DNA from: Euclidia mi
Taxonomy: Eukaryota; Arthropoda; Insecta; Lepidoptera; Erebidae
DNA: 64,000 nucleotides
Reading direction: 5' to 3'
NCBI GenBank assembly: GCA_944739405.2
Contig: OX123200.2
Span: 6,464,761-6,528,760, forward strand
Part shown: in pieces, positions 24,898 to 36,134 of the stretch
Layout of the letters: each line of letters starts with the position of its first letter
Numbering within the stretch: position 1 is the first letter of the stretch
Made by a program: the position numbers and the translations under genes
The notes under the pieces: generated by a model
Databases searched by the model: none
What the model was told of the DNA's origin: nothing
The model's input: only the letters and a program-made list of their open reading frames with translations

Positions 24898-24912
24898 TAG
24901 TACCCAACCAAT

Positions 24913-25587
24913 ATGTCAACTGCATTTTTTATATTGCTGATATTCGAACATGAAAAATTTGCGGGATAAATTATAATTCATTGTATTCTTCTTGTATTCT
25001 TTTTTTATTTGCATTGACTGGTTTCGAAAACAGATCGATCATGTTTTTATTTCAAAGTTCAAACTCTACATGGCTCTAAAACTCACACACTAACCGCAAA
25101 ATATTTGAACATACGTACATATTCTGTACTAATTTTCTAAAGCATCAGAAATCTCTTTAAAATTCAGACATATTAATGTGCCACGCCTCTTTCCTATAAA
25201 ATAATTTACAAAAATAAAACCTCTTTCAATAAATCATTTTCTCCTTACGGCGCAACGTTCCAGCGGTCAAAATACCCAGTAATCTGATCGTTTAGACATC
25301 AAAAGGTCCGTCTAGCTAGTCTAAACAAGTTATCCTAACATGCTACCATCTAATTGGATACGAGTAGTTTACTTAGCCCTGGCTTTTAATCAAACTAAAA
25401 GCTCCAAGAGCCATGAACTTACCCGTAGATGTATATACTTGATAGTTGATCTTAATGACCTGCGAGGAGAAAATTGGAGATGCATTTTTAATAAAATTAT
25501 CGGGCGTTTTGAGAAAGGTTTTTTTTGTTTTAACTAAGGAAATGTTAACGATTTTTTTTCTTTGAATAGGTACGTTCTTTGTAGGTA
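24913..25587. other. AT-rich sequence without a gene
   Basis: A small ORF (25340-25537) has no recognisable feature. Nothing else to report. Confidence 0.4.
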
Positions 25588-25755
25588 TTAAAATGTTAAT
25601 TATCGCTCGCTTAACAATTTGCCCGTTAGATGGCAATAGGCTCGCCCCCTATTACATTGGGACCTAAGCATACCTGGCGAAACGTGGGTGTGTAATACAC
25701 CTCTGCCTACCCCTTCGGGGATAAAAGGCGTGAAGTTATGTTTTCTTATGTTATG
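25588..25755 (+). mobile_element. SINE B, 5'-truncated
   Basis: Begins within the SINE B body (TTAATTATCGCTCGCTTAAC) and continues to the tail GGGGATAAAAGGCGTGAAG and GTTATG-type end. The tRNA head is missing. Confidence 0.8.
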
Positions 25756-27035
25756 GATAGGTAATAGTAAAATTACGGTATTTAATATAGCTAGGTATAA
25801 GTAGAAATGACTGATAAGACTTACACGTGTCACTGATCTTTCTGCAGCTTATTTTATTGATTAATCAATTACCTACATATTTATTGATCAAACTTTTTTG
25901 CAATAATCACTTTCTTCGAGAGTCTTATAGCGATGAAGGATTTTAAAGCGCCAGTTACTTTTCAGAGGTGTACTAAATTTCGTTGACAAATGTAAAAAAA
26001 AATGATTATCAAAACCTTGGTTAAATAGAAACCGTTTTTATGCTAAAGAAATGTTTTACTATAAGTATATATTTTTCATAAAAAAAAATCATTCATCATA
26101 CAATGTTCCAAAAGACATAAACCTGACAGAAGATTAAAAACATTGAAAGACAAAGCTAACGCAACAACAGCTATTTCACGAAGGCAAATTCCCACTACCT
26201 CTAGGGAAAGAACCCCGACCCTCACAAAGGACCTCATTATCGCCAATAAATAACTCGACAATGGGTACATGGAATTTTAAGAAACTTATTTGGCACATGG
26301 ACCCTTATTTTTTACGCCCGAATGACCCAGGGGCTTTCTTTCACACCCTTCGGTTGAACAAAAGGTTCTTAAAGAAAAACCCTTATGCAAAATTTTCTAA
26401 GTGACGGACTTGAATGATTTGCTCGAAAATTTTGAAAGGACATCACTATTTTCTATGTGATGAACTAGAATGATTTGCTTGAAAATGTTCAAAGGACACG
26501 ACTTGTTTCTTTGATGTTTATGGTGAATATAACTAGTTCGTGTATAGGAAGAATTTGGGTATGTGTACAAAGGTATTTTCTTCATAAGATTGAAGAGATT
26601 CAATTTGGGGCGTTTGGATCAAAAGAGTGAAATCCGATAAAGAAACTTGATTAGTTTTTGATACTAAATCAGTATCCAAAAGTACCCAATCAAGTTTCTT
26701 CTTTCATATTTTTTTCCTATATTCATCTAATCTTCCCACTAATTACTATTGTAATTGGTGACCATTTAAAGTTAACTCTCTTTAAAATAACAGATATAAC
26801 AAATATTGATGGGATTCGATTATCTTTCCTTCCCTCTTCAGTTACGAAATATATTTCTGCAACCAACATTTCAAAATTGATAATCACCAGTTGATCAGCG
26901 ATTGGTTTTATAAGATTAAACTAAGTTTCCACCTAAAAATGTCTTTTTGATCTATTAACACACTAATCATGCTATATATAAAGTTCAAAAGTCAGTGAAA
27001 AAGATAACTTGGCTGTATCTATAGACACTTTTTTT
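25756..27035. other. AT-rich sequence without a gene
   Basis: Includes two ~50-bp related blocks at 26410-26510 (TGATTTGCT..GAAAAT.TT.AAAGGAC twice), a local duplication. No coding evidence. Confidence 0.4.
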
Positions 27036-27045
27036 AAACCTCTAT

Positions 27046-27307
27046 CATTAATCAATCAGCCTATCGTAGTCCACTGCTGGACATAGGCCTCTTCCAACAC
27101 GCGCCACAGTACACAGTCCTCAGCCTTCCGCATCCAGTCTGTCCCAGCCACCCTTTTCAGGTCGTCGGTCCACCTAGCCGGGGGCCGCCCTACCTTACGC
27201 TTAGCGAGTCGTGGTCTCCACTCTAGGACACGCTTGCTCCATCGGCCATTAGTCCTTCTACAAATATGCCCAGCCCACTGCCACTTGAGCTTACTAATTC
27301 TGATAAT
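27046..27307 (-). mobile_element. RTE-type LINE 3' end with a 10-bp target duplication
   Basis: The minus strand reads an open C-terminal piece of a non-LTR polyprotein containing WAGHICRRTNGRWSKRVLEW, then GRPPARWTDDLKR, and ending AYVQQWTTIG before a stop. It finishes in short ATTGATTA-type repeats, as in RTE elements. AAACCTCTAT flanks it on both sides (27036-27045 and 27308-27317). It inserted into the ~120-bp repeat region around it. Confidence 0.88.
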
Positions 27308-27317
27308 AAACCTCTAT

Positions 27318-28345
27318 ATACTTATCAGAAAGTCCTGCACCAGACCTGTCGCTTGAGCCTTCTACACAGGTAGATAGGTAACTACAGTACCAAAAAGAAT
27401 TTGGAATAAAATACAGCGTCAAAACTTAGTGAAAAAGAAACTATCTCCGAATCCAATACTTTCGACCAGTCAAAAATCTACATGGCTACCATAAGTAATC
27501 AGCGCTTAATGTTATCATACAAATAGGTAGGTAGTTTGGTATCAAACAATCTGGCCAATAAACCTTAGGTAAACTCATGACATCCTACAAGATGAGGTCT
27601 TCGCAAAACTACCTGAAGGCTACAACATTGTTAAAGTTCTCACACAGCTTGGTAATTGTAGGGTCCAAATTCTGGTTGTAACCAAAACTAGCGGCAAAAC
27701 TTCGTAAAAAAGAAAGCTTCGCTTTATATAAAACTTTCAGACAAAAAAACTCTACACACCGTTAATTAACATATCGTTATTATCTCATACAGACAACTAG
27801 GTGCCTACAGTATCAAACAACCTGCCCCAAAAAAGACGTAGCTAAACTCAAGGCACTCTCAGACGAAAAACGTCTACATACCAAAAGGATCACGATTAAC
27901 CCTGCCACACACACAGGTACATATTATAAAAAAAATCTGGCAAAAAAAACTTAAGGCTGAACTCAAGACACTCTACCAGACGAAACGTCTACATACCTAC
28001 CAAAAAAAAAACGCCGTTTAACCCTGCCACAGGTAGCTAGGTACATATTCTGAAACAAACTGGCTAAAAAAACCTCAGGTTGAACTCAAGACATTCTACC
28101 AGACGGAACGTGTACATACCTACCGAAAGGATCATGCTTAACCCTACCACACCGGTAGCAAGGTACATATTCTAAAACAAACTGGCCAAAAAAACTTCAG
28201 GTTGAACTCAAGACATTCTACCAGACGGAACGTACATACCTACCGAAAGGATCACCGCTTAACCCCGCCACACAGGTAGGTAGCTAGGTGGCTATAGTAT
28301 CAAAAAATCTGGTTATAAATAAAACGCAGCGTCAAAACTCAGTGA
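27318..28345. repeat. Degenerate ~116-125-bp tandem repeat array
   Basis: Related monomers start near 27822, 27938, 28060, 28184 and 28309 at CTGGC(C/T)AAAAAAAC or a variant. Each carries GAACTCAAGACATTCTACCA, GACGGAACGT.TACATACCTA, AACCCTGCCACA and GGTACATATTCT. Spacings are 116, 122, 124 and 125 bp. Older, more diverged monomers reach left to about 27390. It encodes no stable protein. Confidence 0.8.
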
Positions 28346-28607
28346 AAAAGAAAATTCAAGTGCGGCGGGCGGCGCGTGAGGCGGTCGGGCCCACGCCGAC
28401 GCTCGCAAGATCCCTTGTGTACCCACTCTTTTCCTTATTAACAACGGGATTCAGCTATGGGATTGAATAGTCTTGATACTTGACGGGAACTGGATTAAAA
28501 TAAAGTGAAAATTAATTACATACTCTATTTTGTTCAATCTTAAAAAATACAAGAGTTATTAAAGGTCCAAAAGCAATGAAGTCTGCCACTTATTTGTACA
28601 TACATAC

Positions 28608-28711
28608 ATAGACTCACGCCTGTTTCCCCGAAGGGGTAGGCAGAGGCATATTAAACGCCTACTTTTCGCCAGTGTTTTGATCCCACGTAATAGGTGGCGA
28701 GCCTATTGCCG
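28608..28711 (-). mobile_element. SINE A tail fragment, minus strand
   Basis: On the minus strand: a GGCTCGCC-like word, ACGTGGGATC, then CTCTGCCTACCCCTTCGGGG and CAGGCGTGAGTCTATG. Confidence 0.75.
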
Positions 28712-29558
28712 CTTATTGGGACATTTTGTTTGCCAGAGCCTCGTCCGTTGATCGGCAGGTGCACCACTTGCAGGTGAGGTTGGCTTGGGACCCTAAGTTC
28801 TTGGTGGGAACCCTATGCACCCTATGGCACTTAGGTATTTGTTTGCATTTCATTTTCCATTCAAGAGATAATTTAAAGATATATATATACCCACTCAGTA
28901 GTTATACGGACCTTACAGAGAGTCAACTATCATGTCACATAGCCTTAACCGCAAGAAATTGCGTTACAAATTGTTTTACGGAAACCAAACAACAACTGCT
29001 ATTCCCTGAAATCTGGTTTAGTTCAAAGACCAGCTCTGCGCTTCAAACTAATAACTGTTATGGTATTTAAGACGACGATAATGTATGCATTATATTTACT
29101 CGTTGTACCTAAATATATCTTTAAAGATTTTATAATAAAGCCATAAAAATAACCCCTCGCATGTTGGTTTGTACAGGCAAAAACGAATAAATGTCATTCT
29201 TAATCAAATAGACACATTGCATGTCAACGGTAGTCTATCAAACAGTATCTACCGTCACGCAGAGTGTTTGTAATTATCATAAGATATCGATCTTGAGAAT
29301 AAATTTGATATGAATTAATATCAAATAAATCTTACAATTTCAGTTTTTCTTAAGCGATTTACGATGAAGCGAATAAAATATAGACAACTTTCGAATGCTT
29401 TCAATTGTAATAAATAACATCGTAAATCTTTTGAGCGCAATAAACTGAATGATTGAAAGTAAAATGTTCATCTTGGTCAGTTTGTCACGGAAGGGAATGG
29501 AATGGAATATCAGAATAGGTACTAGGTAGTAACCAGTACAAATATTTTTTATTCTCCA
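28712..29558. other. No gene recognised
   Basis: A 114-codon ORF (28726-29070) is open across repeat-like and AT-rich sequence and shows no domain. I do not call it a gene. Confidence 0.3.
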
Positions 29559-29800
29559 CTGCCTCCGTGGTCCAGTGGATAGCGTATGCGACTGCTGATC
29601 GGAGGTCCGATTCCCAGGTCGGGCAAAAGTGTTACTGGGTTTTTCCGAATACTCAGTAGCAGCACGGAGTCTGGTGATGTGCCCTGTAACGGCAATAGGC
29701 TCGCCCCCTATTACGTGGGGCCTAAAAATTCATGGCGAAATGTGGGTGTAATATTTACACCTCTGCCTACCCCTTACAGTACTATACAGGCGTGAGATTA
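29559..29800 (+). mobile_element. SINE A, full length
   Basis: The head CTGCCTCCGTGGTCCAGTGG with a degraded B-box (GTCCGATTCCC), body AGTAGCAGCACGGAGTCTGG and the tail to GATTATAAAT. The tail has an insertion-like change (CCCCTTACAGTAC). Confidence 0.88.
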
Positions 29801-30094
29801 TAAATTAAAAAAAAAAATTATTAGTGCTTACATCATCATCCTAGCGCTGCTGTCCCGGTTGCGATCAAAGATCCTCGCCTTAGAGGCCGGGTTCCACCTT
29901 TTGCTGTTTTCATGCCTATCTTGAAAACCCACTTCATTGACGAAATACTAAATAATATATTATGTACGGAAACTACATCGTTTATAACCTAAGTTTGGAA
30001 GATAAAGAACACCTCCCAAATTCTAGATAATAATATATCTAGAATTTGGAAAAAAGTATCAAGTTTTTTCGTCCGCGGTACTCAGACACCCTGT

Positions 30095-30265
30095 ATGCCT
30101 ATGGCTTGTTTCTTTTTGGCAGGGGAGTACCACCCCGTGTATAACGGAGCTAAGTGCGCAGAACCTCCGCTCGGCTCGTACACGTCTATGTTTCTTGCGA
30201 AGGTATATACCATCGGTGTCATCACCTACGGTACTGTATGTGGTTATCTGGTTTTAGGATGTTAA
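30095..30265 (+). CDS. Candidate small ORF or terminal exon, unrecognised
   Basis: A 56-codon open frame starts at ATG 30095 and stops with TAA at 30263. Inside it a pyrimidine-rich TTTCTTTTTGGCAG precedes 30123, so it may instead be a last exon (30123-30265, starting with the last two bases of a codon). The peptide contains EYHPVYNGAKCAEPPLGSYT followed by a hydrophobic end (VITYGTVCGYLVLGC), which looks more protein-like than surrounding sequence. I do not recognise the family and see no partner exon. It could also be a retro-copy. Confidence 0.3.
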   Translation: MPMACFFLAGEYHPVYNGAKCAEPPLGSYTSMFLAKVYTIGVITYGTVCGYLVLGC

Positions 30266-30531
30266 GTAATGTTGATGCTGAATTTTATACCGAAACTGGC
30301 ATTACCTTCACAAGAAGAAATGTTTAAATTTTGTAGTAGCAGTTGGACATGGATAACAACAGTCGTGGTCACCGAATGACTAAGTATATCTCTCAGTACA
30401 GACATCCGTCATAACGGAGCAAAAAGACAGACAGCGGACAATAGCACTCATAGTATGGTTTGGCTAACCTCTTGAAATATATTTGAAGTTGACTCTAAGA
30501 CAGTAATAGATAGATAGACTTTTATTTGATA

Positions 30532-30735
30532 CTAAATGAGCCCGCGGTAACATCCGCGTTATTTAAGGCCACTGCTCAGCTCCTGTGGCTCATAGCGTGA
30601 TGTTATTTAGCATATAGCCTTACTCGATAAATGGGCTATCTAACACTGAAAGAATTTTTCAAATCGGATCAGTAGCTCCTGAGATTAGCGCGTTCAACCA
30701 AACAAACTCTTCAGTTTTATATATTAGTATAAGAC
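30532..30735 (-). mobile_element. Helitron G, minus strand
   Basis: On the minus strand it begins near TATACTAATATATAAAACTG, has CGCGCTAATCTCAGGAGCTA and GATAGCCCATTTATCG, and ends in a GCGGGCTCATTTAG end before T. Confidence 0.78.
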
Positions 30736-30839
30736 TATAAGATATAAATAATGTGGTACCTACATTGTTTTACAATTTATATAAAGCTAAATCTAATCAT
30801 AATAATTAGGTATTATCAAAGTTTATGCATAGAGGTATA

Positions 30840-31480
30840 TGTCGGCGATACGCCTGTGTTATCGTGTCCAGACTCCATTACTTATAATAAAAACACTCAC
30901 GTAATATTTCTTAGTTTATTTTCAGACGATTTCTAGCACAGAATTGAAATAAAATGTGACTTACAGTCCTTTTTATACACTAACCGTCATTACACAATGT
31001 TTAACAACTGCCACTTCCTTTTCAACATATAATTGAAATTACTGTACAATTAATTATCAAAAACCAACATTAATATTGTAATGAATTTTGCACAACACCA
31101 AATGATTTATTTTATACGAATAACAAATTTATTTTAATAGCCAAACGCTGCTTTACAACATTCGGTCAACAGATGGCGCTATCAACAGGATGCAAATATA
31201 ATAGCATGTTATTTATTACCGAAAACATAATAGTAAGTGTCAGAATCATGTTATTTAATACTAATTGATTTTACTTTGAAAGTTTCTGGAGTTATCTTAA
31301 TAATTAAGCGATAAATTAAATACCCAATCTTTATAAACAGTTAAGCAGCCAATACAGTGTCTAATATTGTAAAGTAGTGAAGTTCTCAGTTCTGTGTTCA
31401 CAAATAGTTATTTAAATATCAATCTTAAATATTATTAACATTTTCGTAATAATATAATCATTATATATTAATTCGCGCCC
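30840..31480. repeat. Left 641-bp direct repeat (LTR-like)
   Basis: Shares with the right copy CAGACTCCATTACTTATAAT, GGTCAACAGATGGCGCTATC and GTTCTCAGTTCTGTGTTCAC. The last holds TCAGT, the insect initiator word. Only about nine substitutions and no length change separate the two. Confidence 0.85.
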
Positions 31481-31656
31481 TTACGGCCATTCTGATCCAG
31501 CGCGCTCCTCGCGCTGACTATTTAGGTAACGGTTACTGAATAAACAGCAAACAAAAATAATGAATATAAAAATTACATAAATAAACGTTTATCATACAGA
31601 ATGAACTAAAAGTTCTTTACAAGGCTTCACCTAGTCATAGGATCTTAGCCTGTGGC

Positions 31657-32019
31657 ATGCGTCACCCGTCACGGGATCTAACAAACAATGCTTCACCCAT
31701 GGCTAAGCCGATTACGGCATCATCGATTACGGGATCTAGCGCACACAGGCATCACCCACATAGGGATCTAGCCCACAAACGGCATCACCCACATAGGGAT
31801 CTAGCCCACAAACAGCATCACCCACATAGGGTCGATTTAGCCCACACGGCATCACCCATCACGGGATCTAGCCAACACACGGCATCACCCATCACGGGAT
31901 CTAGCCAACAAGACCAGGATCAAGGATACACATGGTGGCCAGCCAGCGTTTTGGGAAGGATGTTGGATAGGAAAAATAAAATTTTACTCAAACACATAAA
32001 TGCAAAATTTGCCTCATAA
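31657..32019 (+). CDS. ORF with 11-residue repeats inside the LTR-like element
   Basis: A 120-codon frame crosses five tandem 33-bp units. Because 33 is a multiple of three, the repeat stays in frame as HHPHRDLAHKR-type units, later ASPITGSSQ.. units. The region after the repeats reads YTWWPASVLGRMLDRKNK. Open frame plus in-frame repeats suggest either past coding selection or simply repeat expansion. No known domain is seen and expression is unproven. Confidence 0.3.
   Translation: MRHPSRDLTNNASPMAKPITASSITGSSAHRHHPHRDLAHKRHHPHRDLAHKQHHPHRVDLAHTASPITGSSQHTASPITGSSQQDQDQGYTWWPASVLGRMLDRKNKILLKHINAKFAS
31748..31913. repeat. 33-bp tandem repeat, five units
   Basis: Units begin GGCATCACCCACATAGGGAT or GGCATCACCCATCACGGGAT at 31748, 31781, 31814, 31848 and 31881. 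The first two are identical. Confidence 0.92.
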
Positions 32020-33282
32020 ACACATCAATGCATATACATAAAATAATCATCATCGTTCGTCATGATCAGTTATATCAATACAATGTAATTACATAGGTCC
32101 AACAATGACAGTGGAGGAGGTAGAGGACCCCCACGTAAATCGGTATCTGACGAATCCTCCGCCCATACGGTCAAGCTGCTCATACAGTTGTTGATGGTGA
32201 TCAGCAACAAAGGTTAGCAAACAATGCTTGACTCCAGCTCAGTACAGCACTCATGTGGCACGTGTGCGCGCAGCCCACACATAAAACCACCGACGTCAAA
32301 AGGGCGGGCCACCGTCATCCATACATACCAATCAGTAAAGGACCGCTCGTCCATCCTCTCTTCACACTAAGTCCAGGTCATCTGCCAGGATGTCATCATC
32401 AACCTGCAACACTCAAAAGACAGGTGGTGGGCAACATATCCCACCCAAATATTAGTTCCATGAACCCTCGTACTGTAGATGAAATAAAATTCTACTCTTA
32501 CAAAGTGGTGCAGCCTATTAAGCTATATCTATATATCAGGCATGTTCAAACTGTGCATTGGTCTATAGTTATCTTTGCTACAACAGTGTTGGAGCCCATA
32601 TTTTACGCATAAGGTAATACAAAAGTAATACAAAAGACTCTGAATTTTCCCAGATTCTGTCTGACAGTGCTTTTTTTAGATAATCAAATATAAAGTTATC
32701 AGGATACCCATATTTTGCAGTTTTGATAAAACAGTTAAAACTTAATATATTCAAAATAAGTTTTATCCACATCAAACAGGAAAATAAAATGACAAGAACA
32801 AAGAGAGGCCTATGTTCGGCCGTGAACAGTCGGACTGTTGGGGATAGATAAAATATGAAATGATTTCAAACCATGCAGATCCAAGGATTTCGAAAATACT
32901 AGTGCTATAATTATTACTCATGTAAGAACATGTTTAATCCAATATTGAATATTTTTAGGCATAGTGCAAGCTGTGAAATTGTTGAACTGTTTGCCAACTG
33001 AGCCATTAAAGAGAAATTTACAAGCTACCAATATTACAAAGCAAGAGTAGTGCAGTCTTATTTCTAAAAATGATTCCACTCAGTTTGTACGAGTATAGTT
33101 AATATGGTGGTGAGTTTATATCAATAGTTATATTTGACTTTATATTTAAGGGAATTTTCTAAATAATGTTAATATTTATTTTAAACTGTTAACATGTGGT
33201 GCTAATGTAATTCTTATTTATTCATACACACAATTAATAATTGTTTATCTGAATAAATAAATTTAAACTGACTAATAACAAC

Positions 33283-33474
33283 TGATGTTGGGACATGTGC
33301 AGTGTATGACGCAACAATACAATGCATTGCATCATATTAATTACGAGGTAGCGCGCCTGCATACTCCCCCCAGTCAGTTCCCTACCGTCTAAACGACAAC
33401 TTGTATACTTGATTCGATTCCGCGCAAATAAATTCGGTTAACTCAAAACCCCTTTTATTGAAGAGTGACCTTCA
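33283..33474 (+). mobile_element. 192-bp solo LTR with perfect 5-bp target duplication
   Basis: Starts TGATGTTGGGACATG and ends GAGTGACCTTCA (TG...CA), flanked on both sides by ACAAC (33278-33282 and 33475-33479). It carries TCAGTTCC near its middle (initiator-like) and AAATAAATTC as a likely poly(A) signal. No internal element remains, so it is a solo LTR from recombination, probably Gypsy type. It sits inside the larger LTR-like element. Confidence 0.88.
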
Positions 33475-35226
33475 ACAACAAGACACAGTGAACACGTATA
33501 TAATACTAGAAAGATCATAACAACTGACTTAGAAATAAAGCATGAGTAGTCCATACATTTACTTATATTTGCCAAGAATAAATACTGCTAAATGGGAAAA
33601 GAGATAATATGGATTTTCACATCATGTTCCTTCTGTCTTGTATCCCACAAGAGCTAAGCAATAAGGTTGGCACTAAATTTTATTGGTTTATCACTGGTTG
33701 TCATCTTTACTATAGATGCAACTAACTTAGCAAATGAACTCACAACTAAAATAAATTGTATTTACCGAGTATAACACTAAGGCTTGTTATTTATAAAAGA
33801 TGAGCAGTCACCTGCCTTAAGACTTTCAACCTAAAATGCTTAGAGATGGACTTTTATAAAACTTAAGTGAGTGCATATGTCTATAAAGAAATCTACTGTC
33901 CAGATTTCATGTTTCTAGCTTCAGTAGTTCGGGTTAAGCAAGGACTTATCATGGCCGGAACAAATCATTCTATACAGGCATAAAATTAAGCGACAAATAA
34001 TAAGATATAACTTGAGCTGCAAGTTGACAGTAACAGTTTCAACATAATGTTAAAATGAAATCATGTAGGCACCTACAGAGTCCACAAATATAATAATAAA
34101 ACCTATTTTGTAACTTTACAAATATTAGCTTTAAAAATGTGTATCACAAATTTATTTGTATATCTTACTTCTGTATGAATGTAATAAAACTGAAGTTTGT
34201 TTTGTTGAATGCACTTATCTGTGAAACTACTGGTTTTATGCAAATAATTATTTTGTGGTGGATAGTCATTTATCAAGAGAGGCTTCATATACTCGCGCCG
34301 TGAGCACTAGCCATAAGTAATGCAGTTAGTTAGCCTTATGTAATGTGTAACCAAGGGCTATAAATAATGTTTTGATTCCTTTAATGTTTTACTATTGAGA
34401 TAACCTATTGACTACTAATTGAATTCATATTCAGCACATCAATTAGCTTATTTAGACTGAAAGCAAATCAGGTAATTTATACAATGGATCTATGTCTGAG
34501 CTTCAACTTGAAAAGGGCAGTTATACCGTTCTTTACTAATAATTACATTAGTATATCCATATATCTAACAACAAAGTTATTTTCCATTTCTTGTGTAGAT
34601 AAGTAATTTTTACAGAAAGTTTCCGACATGGCCTAATGATTAATAAACAGACAAGAGCCCCATCCGACGGCATAACATGACTATAAGCACAGTAGCAATG
34701 CTATATACCAAACGTGGATAAACAACAGTTACCTATAAGTTCTATTTGGGGTATAACTTTCGTAATTTTGACTGTATAATGTTTATCAGGTAATCTTTAC
34801 GGGGACAGAAGGTAATCGTGTAAGCACCATAATTTATAAAATTAGGATGTTTCTCAAAAAGTCTAGTCAAATCAGCTCTGGATGAATACCTCAGTGCATC
34901 AACAACCCGCATCTGCAACCTCTGGTAGCACTCGGAGCAGAACAGCGTTCACGCCACAGCACACTCCGGTGCGTGCACCCCGTCGTAGTCGCTCTGTCGC
35001 TCTCGCTCGCACGTGGCCTCACGTGAAGTGTAGACATACTCGCCATAGCTCCGACACACCGTGCGGTCTCCGATCAGGGTTGACTAGCGCCAAACACGGC
35101 TTCCAAGCGCTTGTCGCATCAGTCTTCAGGTCATCATTGGTAATGGCGGCTAAGCCAAAAGACCCATAACTCTCGCGCCAACCGTAGATCCCGAAGTCTC
35201 TTAGGGGGCGTTTATCCAACCGCTGC

Positions 35227-35867
35227 TGTCGGCGATACGCCAGGGTTATCGTGTCCAGACTCCATTACTTATAATAAAAACACTCACGTAATATTTCTTA
35301 GTTTATTTTCAGACGATTTCTAGCACAGAATTGAAATAAAATGTGACTTACAGTCCTTTTTATACACTAACCGTCATTACACAATGTTTAACAACTGTCA
35401 CTTCCTTTTCAACATATAATTGAAATTACTGTACAATTAATTATCAAAAACCAACATTAATATTGTAATGAATTTTGCACAACACCAAATGATTTATTTT
35501 ATACGAATAACAAATTTATTTTAATAGACAAACGCTGCTTTAAAACATTCGGTCAACAGATGGCGCTATCAACAGGATGTAAATATAATAGCATGTTATT
35601 TATTACCGAAAACATAATAGTAAGTGTCAGAATCATGTTATTTAATACTAATTGATTTTACTTTGAAAGTTTCTGGAGTTATCTTAATAATTAAGCGATA
35701 AATTAAATACCCAATCTTTATAAACAGGTAAGCAGCCAATACAGTGTCTAATATTGTAAAGTAGTGAAGTTCTCAGTTCTGTGTTCACAAATAGTTATTT
35801 AAATATCAATCTTAAATATTATTAACATTTTCGTAATAATATAATCATTATATATTAATTTGCGCCC
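35227..35867. repeat. Right 641-bp direct repeat (LTR-like)
   Basis: The same length and order as the left copy at 30840-31480. It is followed at once by ATATATACC. Confidence 0.85.
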
Positions 35868-36134
35868 ATATATACCTACAAATAAATCTAAAACCAACAT
35901 TGAAAATACGTACTTAATATTTACATGGTTTAGGCATCGCAGCATGAATTCAAATATGTATCCATATTTCTGTTTGTTTGAATTAAAAAGTACGTACTTA
36001 GTACGTATCCCGAAAGTAAAAATTCAAACTAAATATAGGAATTTAAACCCGCAATACCCCCAGTACATCCGTGAACATGGCGCATGCAACAGTGCCGAAA
36101 TATCGGTTACTCCAAACAAAGGTACGTGGTATAT

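Larger units (their letters stand above)
22921..24912 (+). mobile_element. Tandem array of three A-tailed LINE-derived units sharing one target sequence
   Basis: Three GC-rich units stand head to tail in AT-rich DNA. The 15-bp word TGGTACCCAACCAAT lies before unit 1 (22921), between units 1 and 2 (23551), between 2 and 3 (24178), and after unit 3 with one change (TAGTACCCAACCAAT, 24898). Each unit ends in an A-rich tail right before this word. The word behaves as a target-site duplication repeated with each insertion, pointing to repeated target-primed insertion at the same site or template jumping. The many overlapping GC-rich ORFs are incidental. Confidence 0.85.
30840..35867. mobile_element. 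5-kb LTR-like element without recognisable gag-pol
   Basis: Two 641-bp direct repeats bound 3.75 kb of internal DNA. The repeats are close to 99% identical by eye. The pair starts TGTCGGCGATACGCC and ends TGCGCCC or CGCGCCC, which is not the classic TG...CA. A TATAT/ATATA overlap at the outer edges may be a target duplication but is ambiguous in AT-rich DNA. No tRNA primer-binding site or reverse transcriptase is seen. It fits a large non-autonomous LTR derivative. A direct segmental duplication is the alternative. Confidence 0.65.

Noticed and set aside
22827..24953. Many long overlapping ORFs on both strands (up to 240 codons) in GC-rich DNA
   Set aside because: They follow the tandem retro-derived units, recur in each unit with different frames, and are Arg/Pro/Gly-rich as expected from GC-rich non-coding DNA. 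No domain is seen.
27318..28345. CRISPR-like array
   Set aside because: The whole ~120-bp unit repeats with no distinct short repeat and unique spacer, and the genome is eukaryotic.
28726..29070. 114-codon plus-strand ORF
   Set aside because: No motif, an AT-biased second half, and proximity to a SINE fragment; it could be chance.
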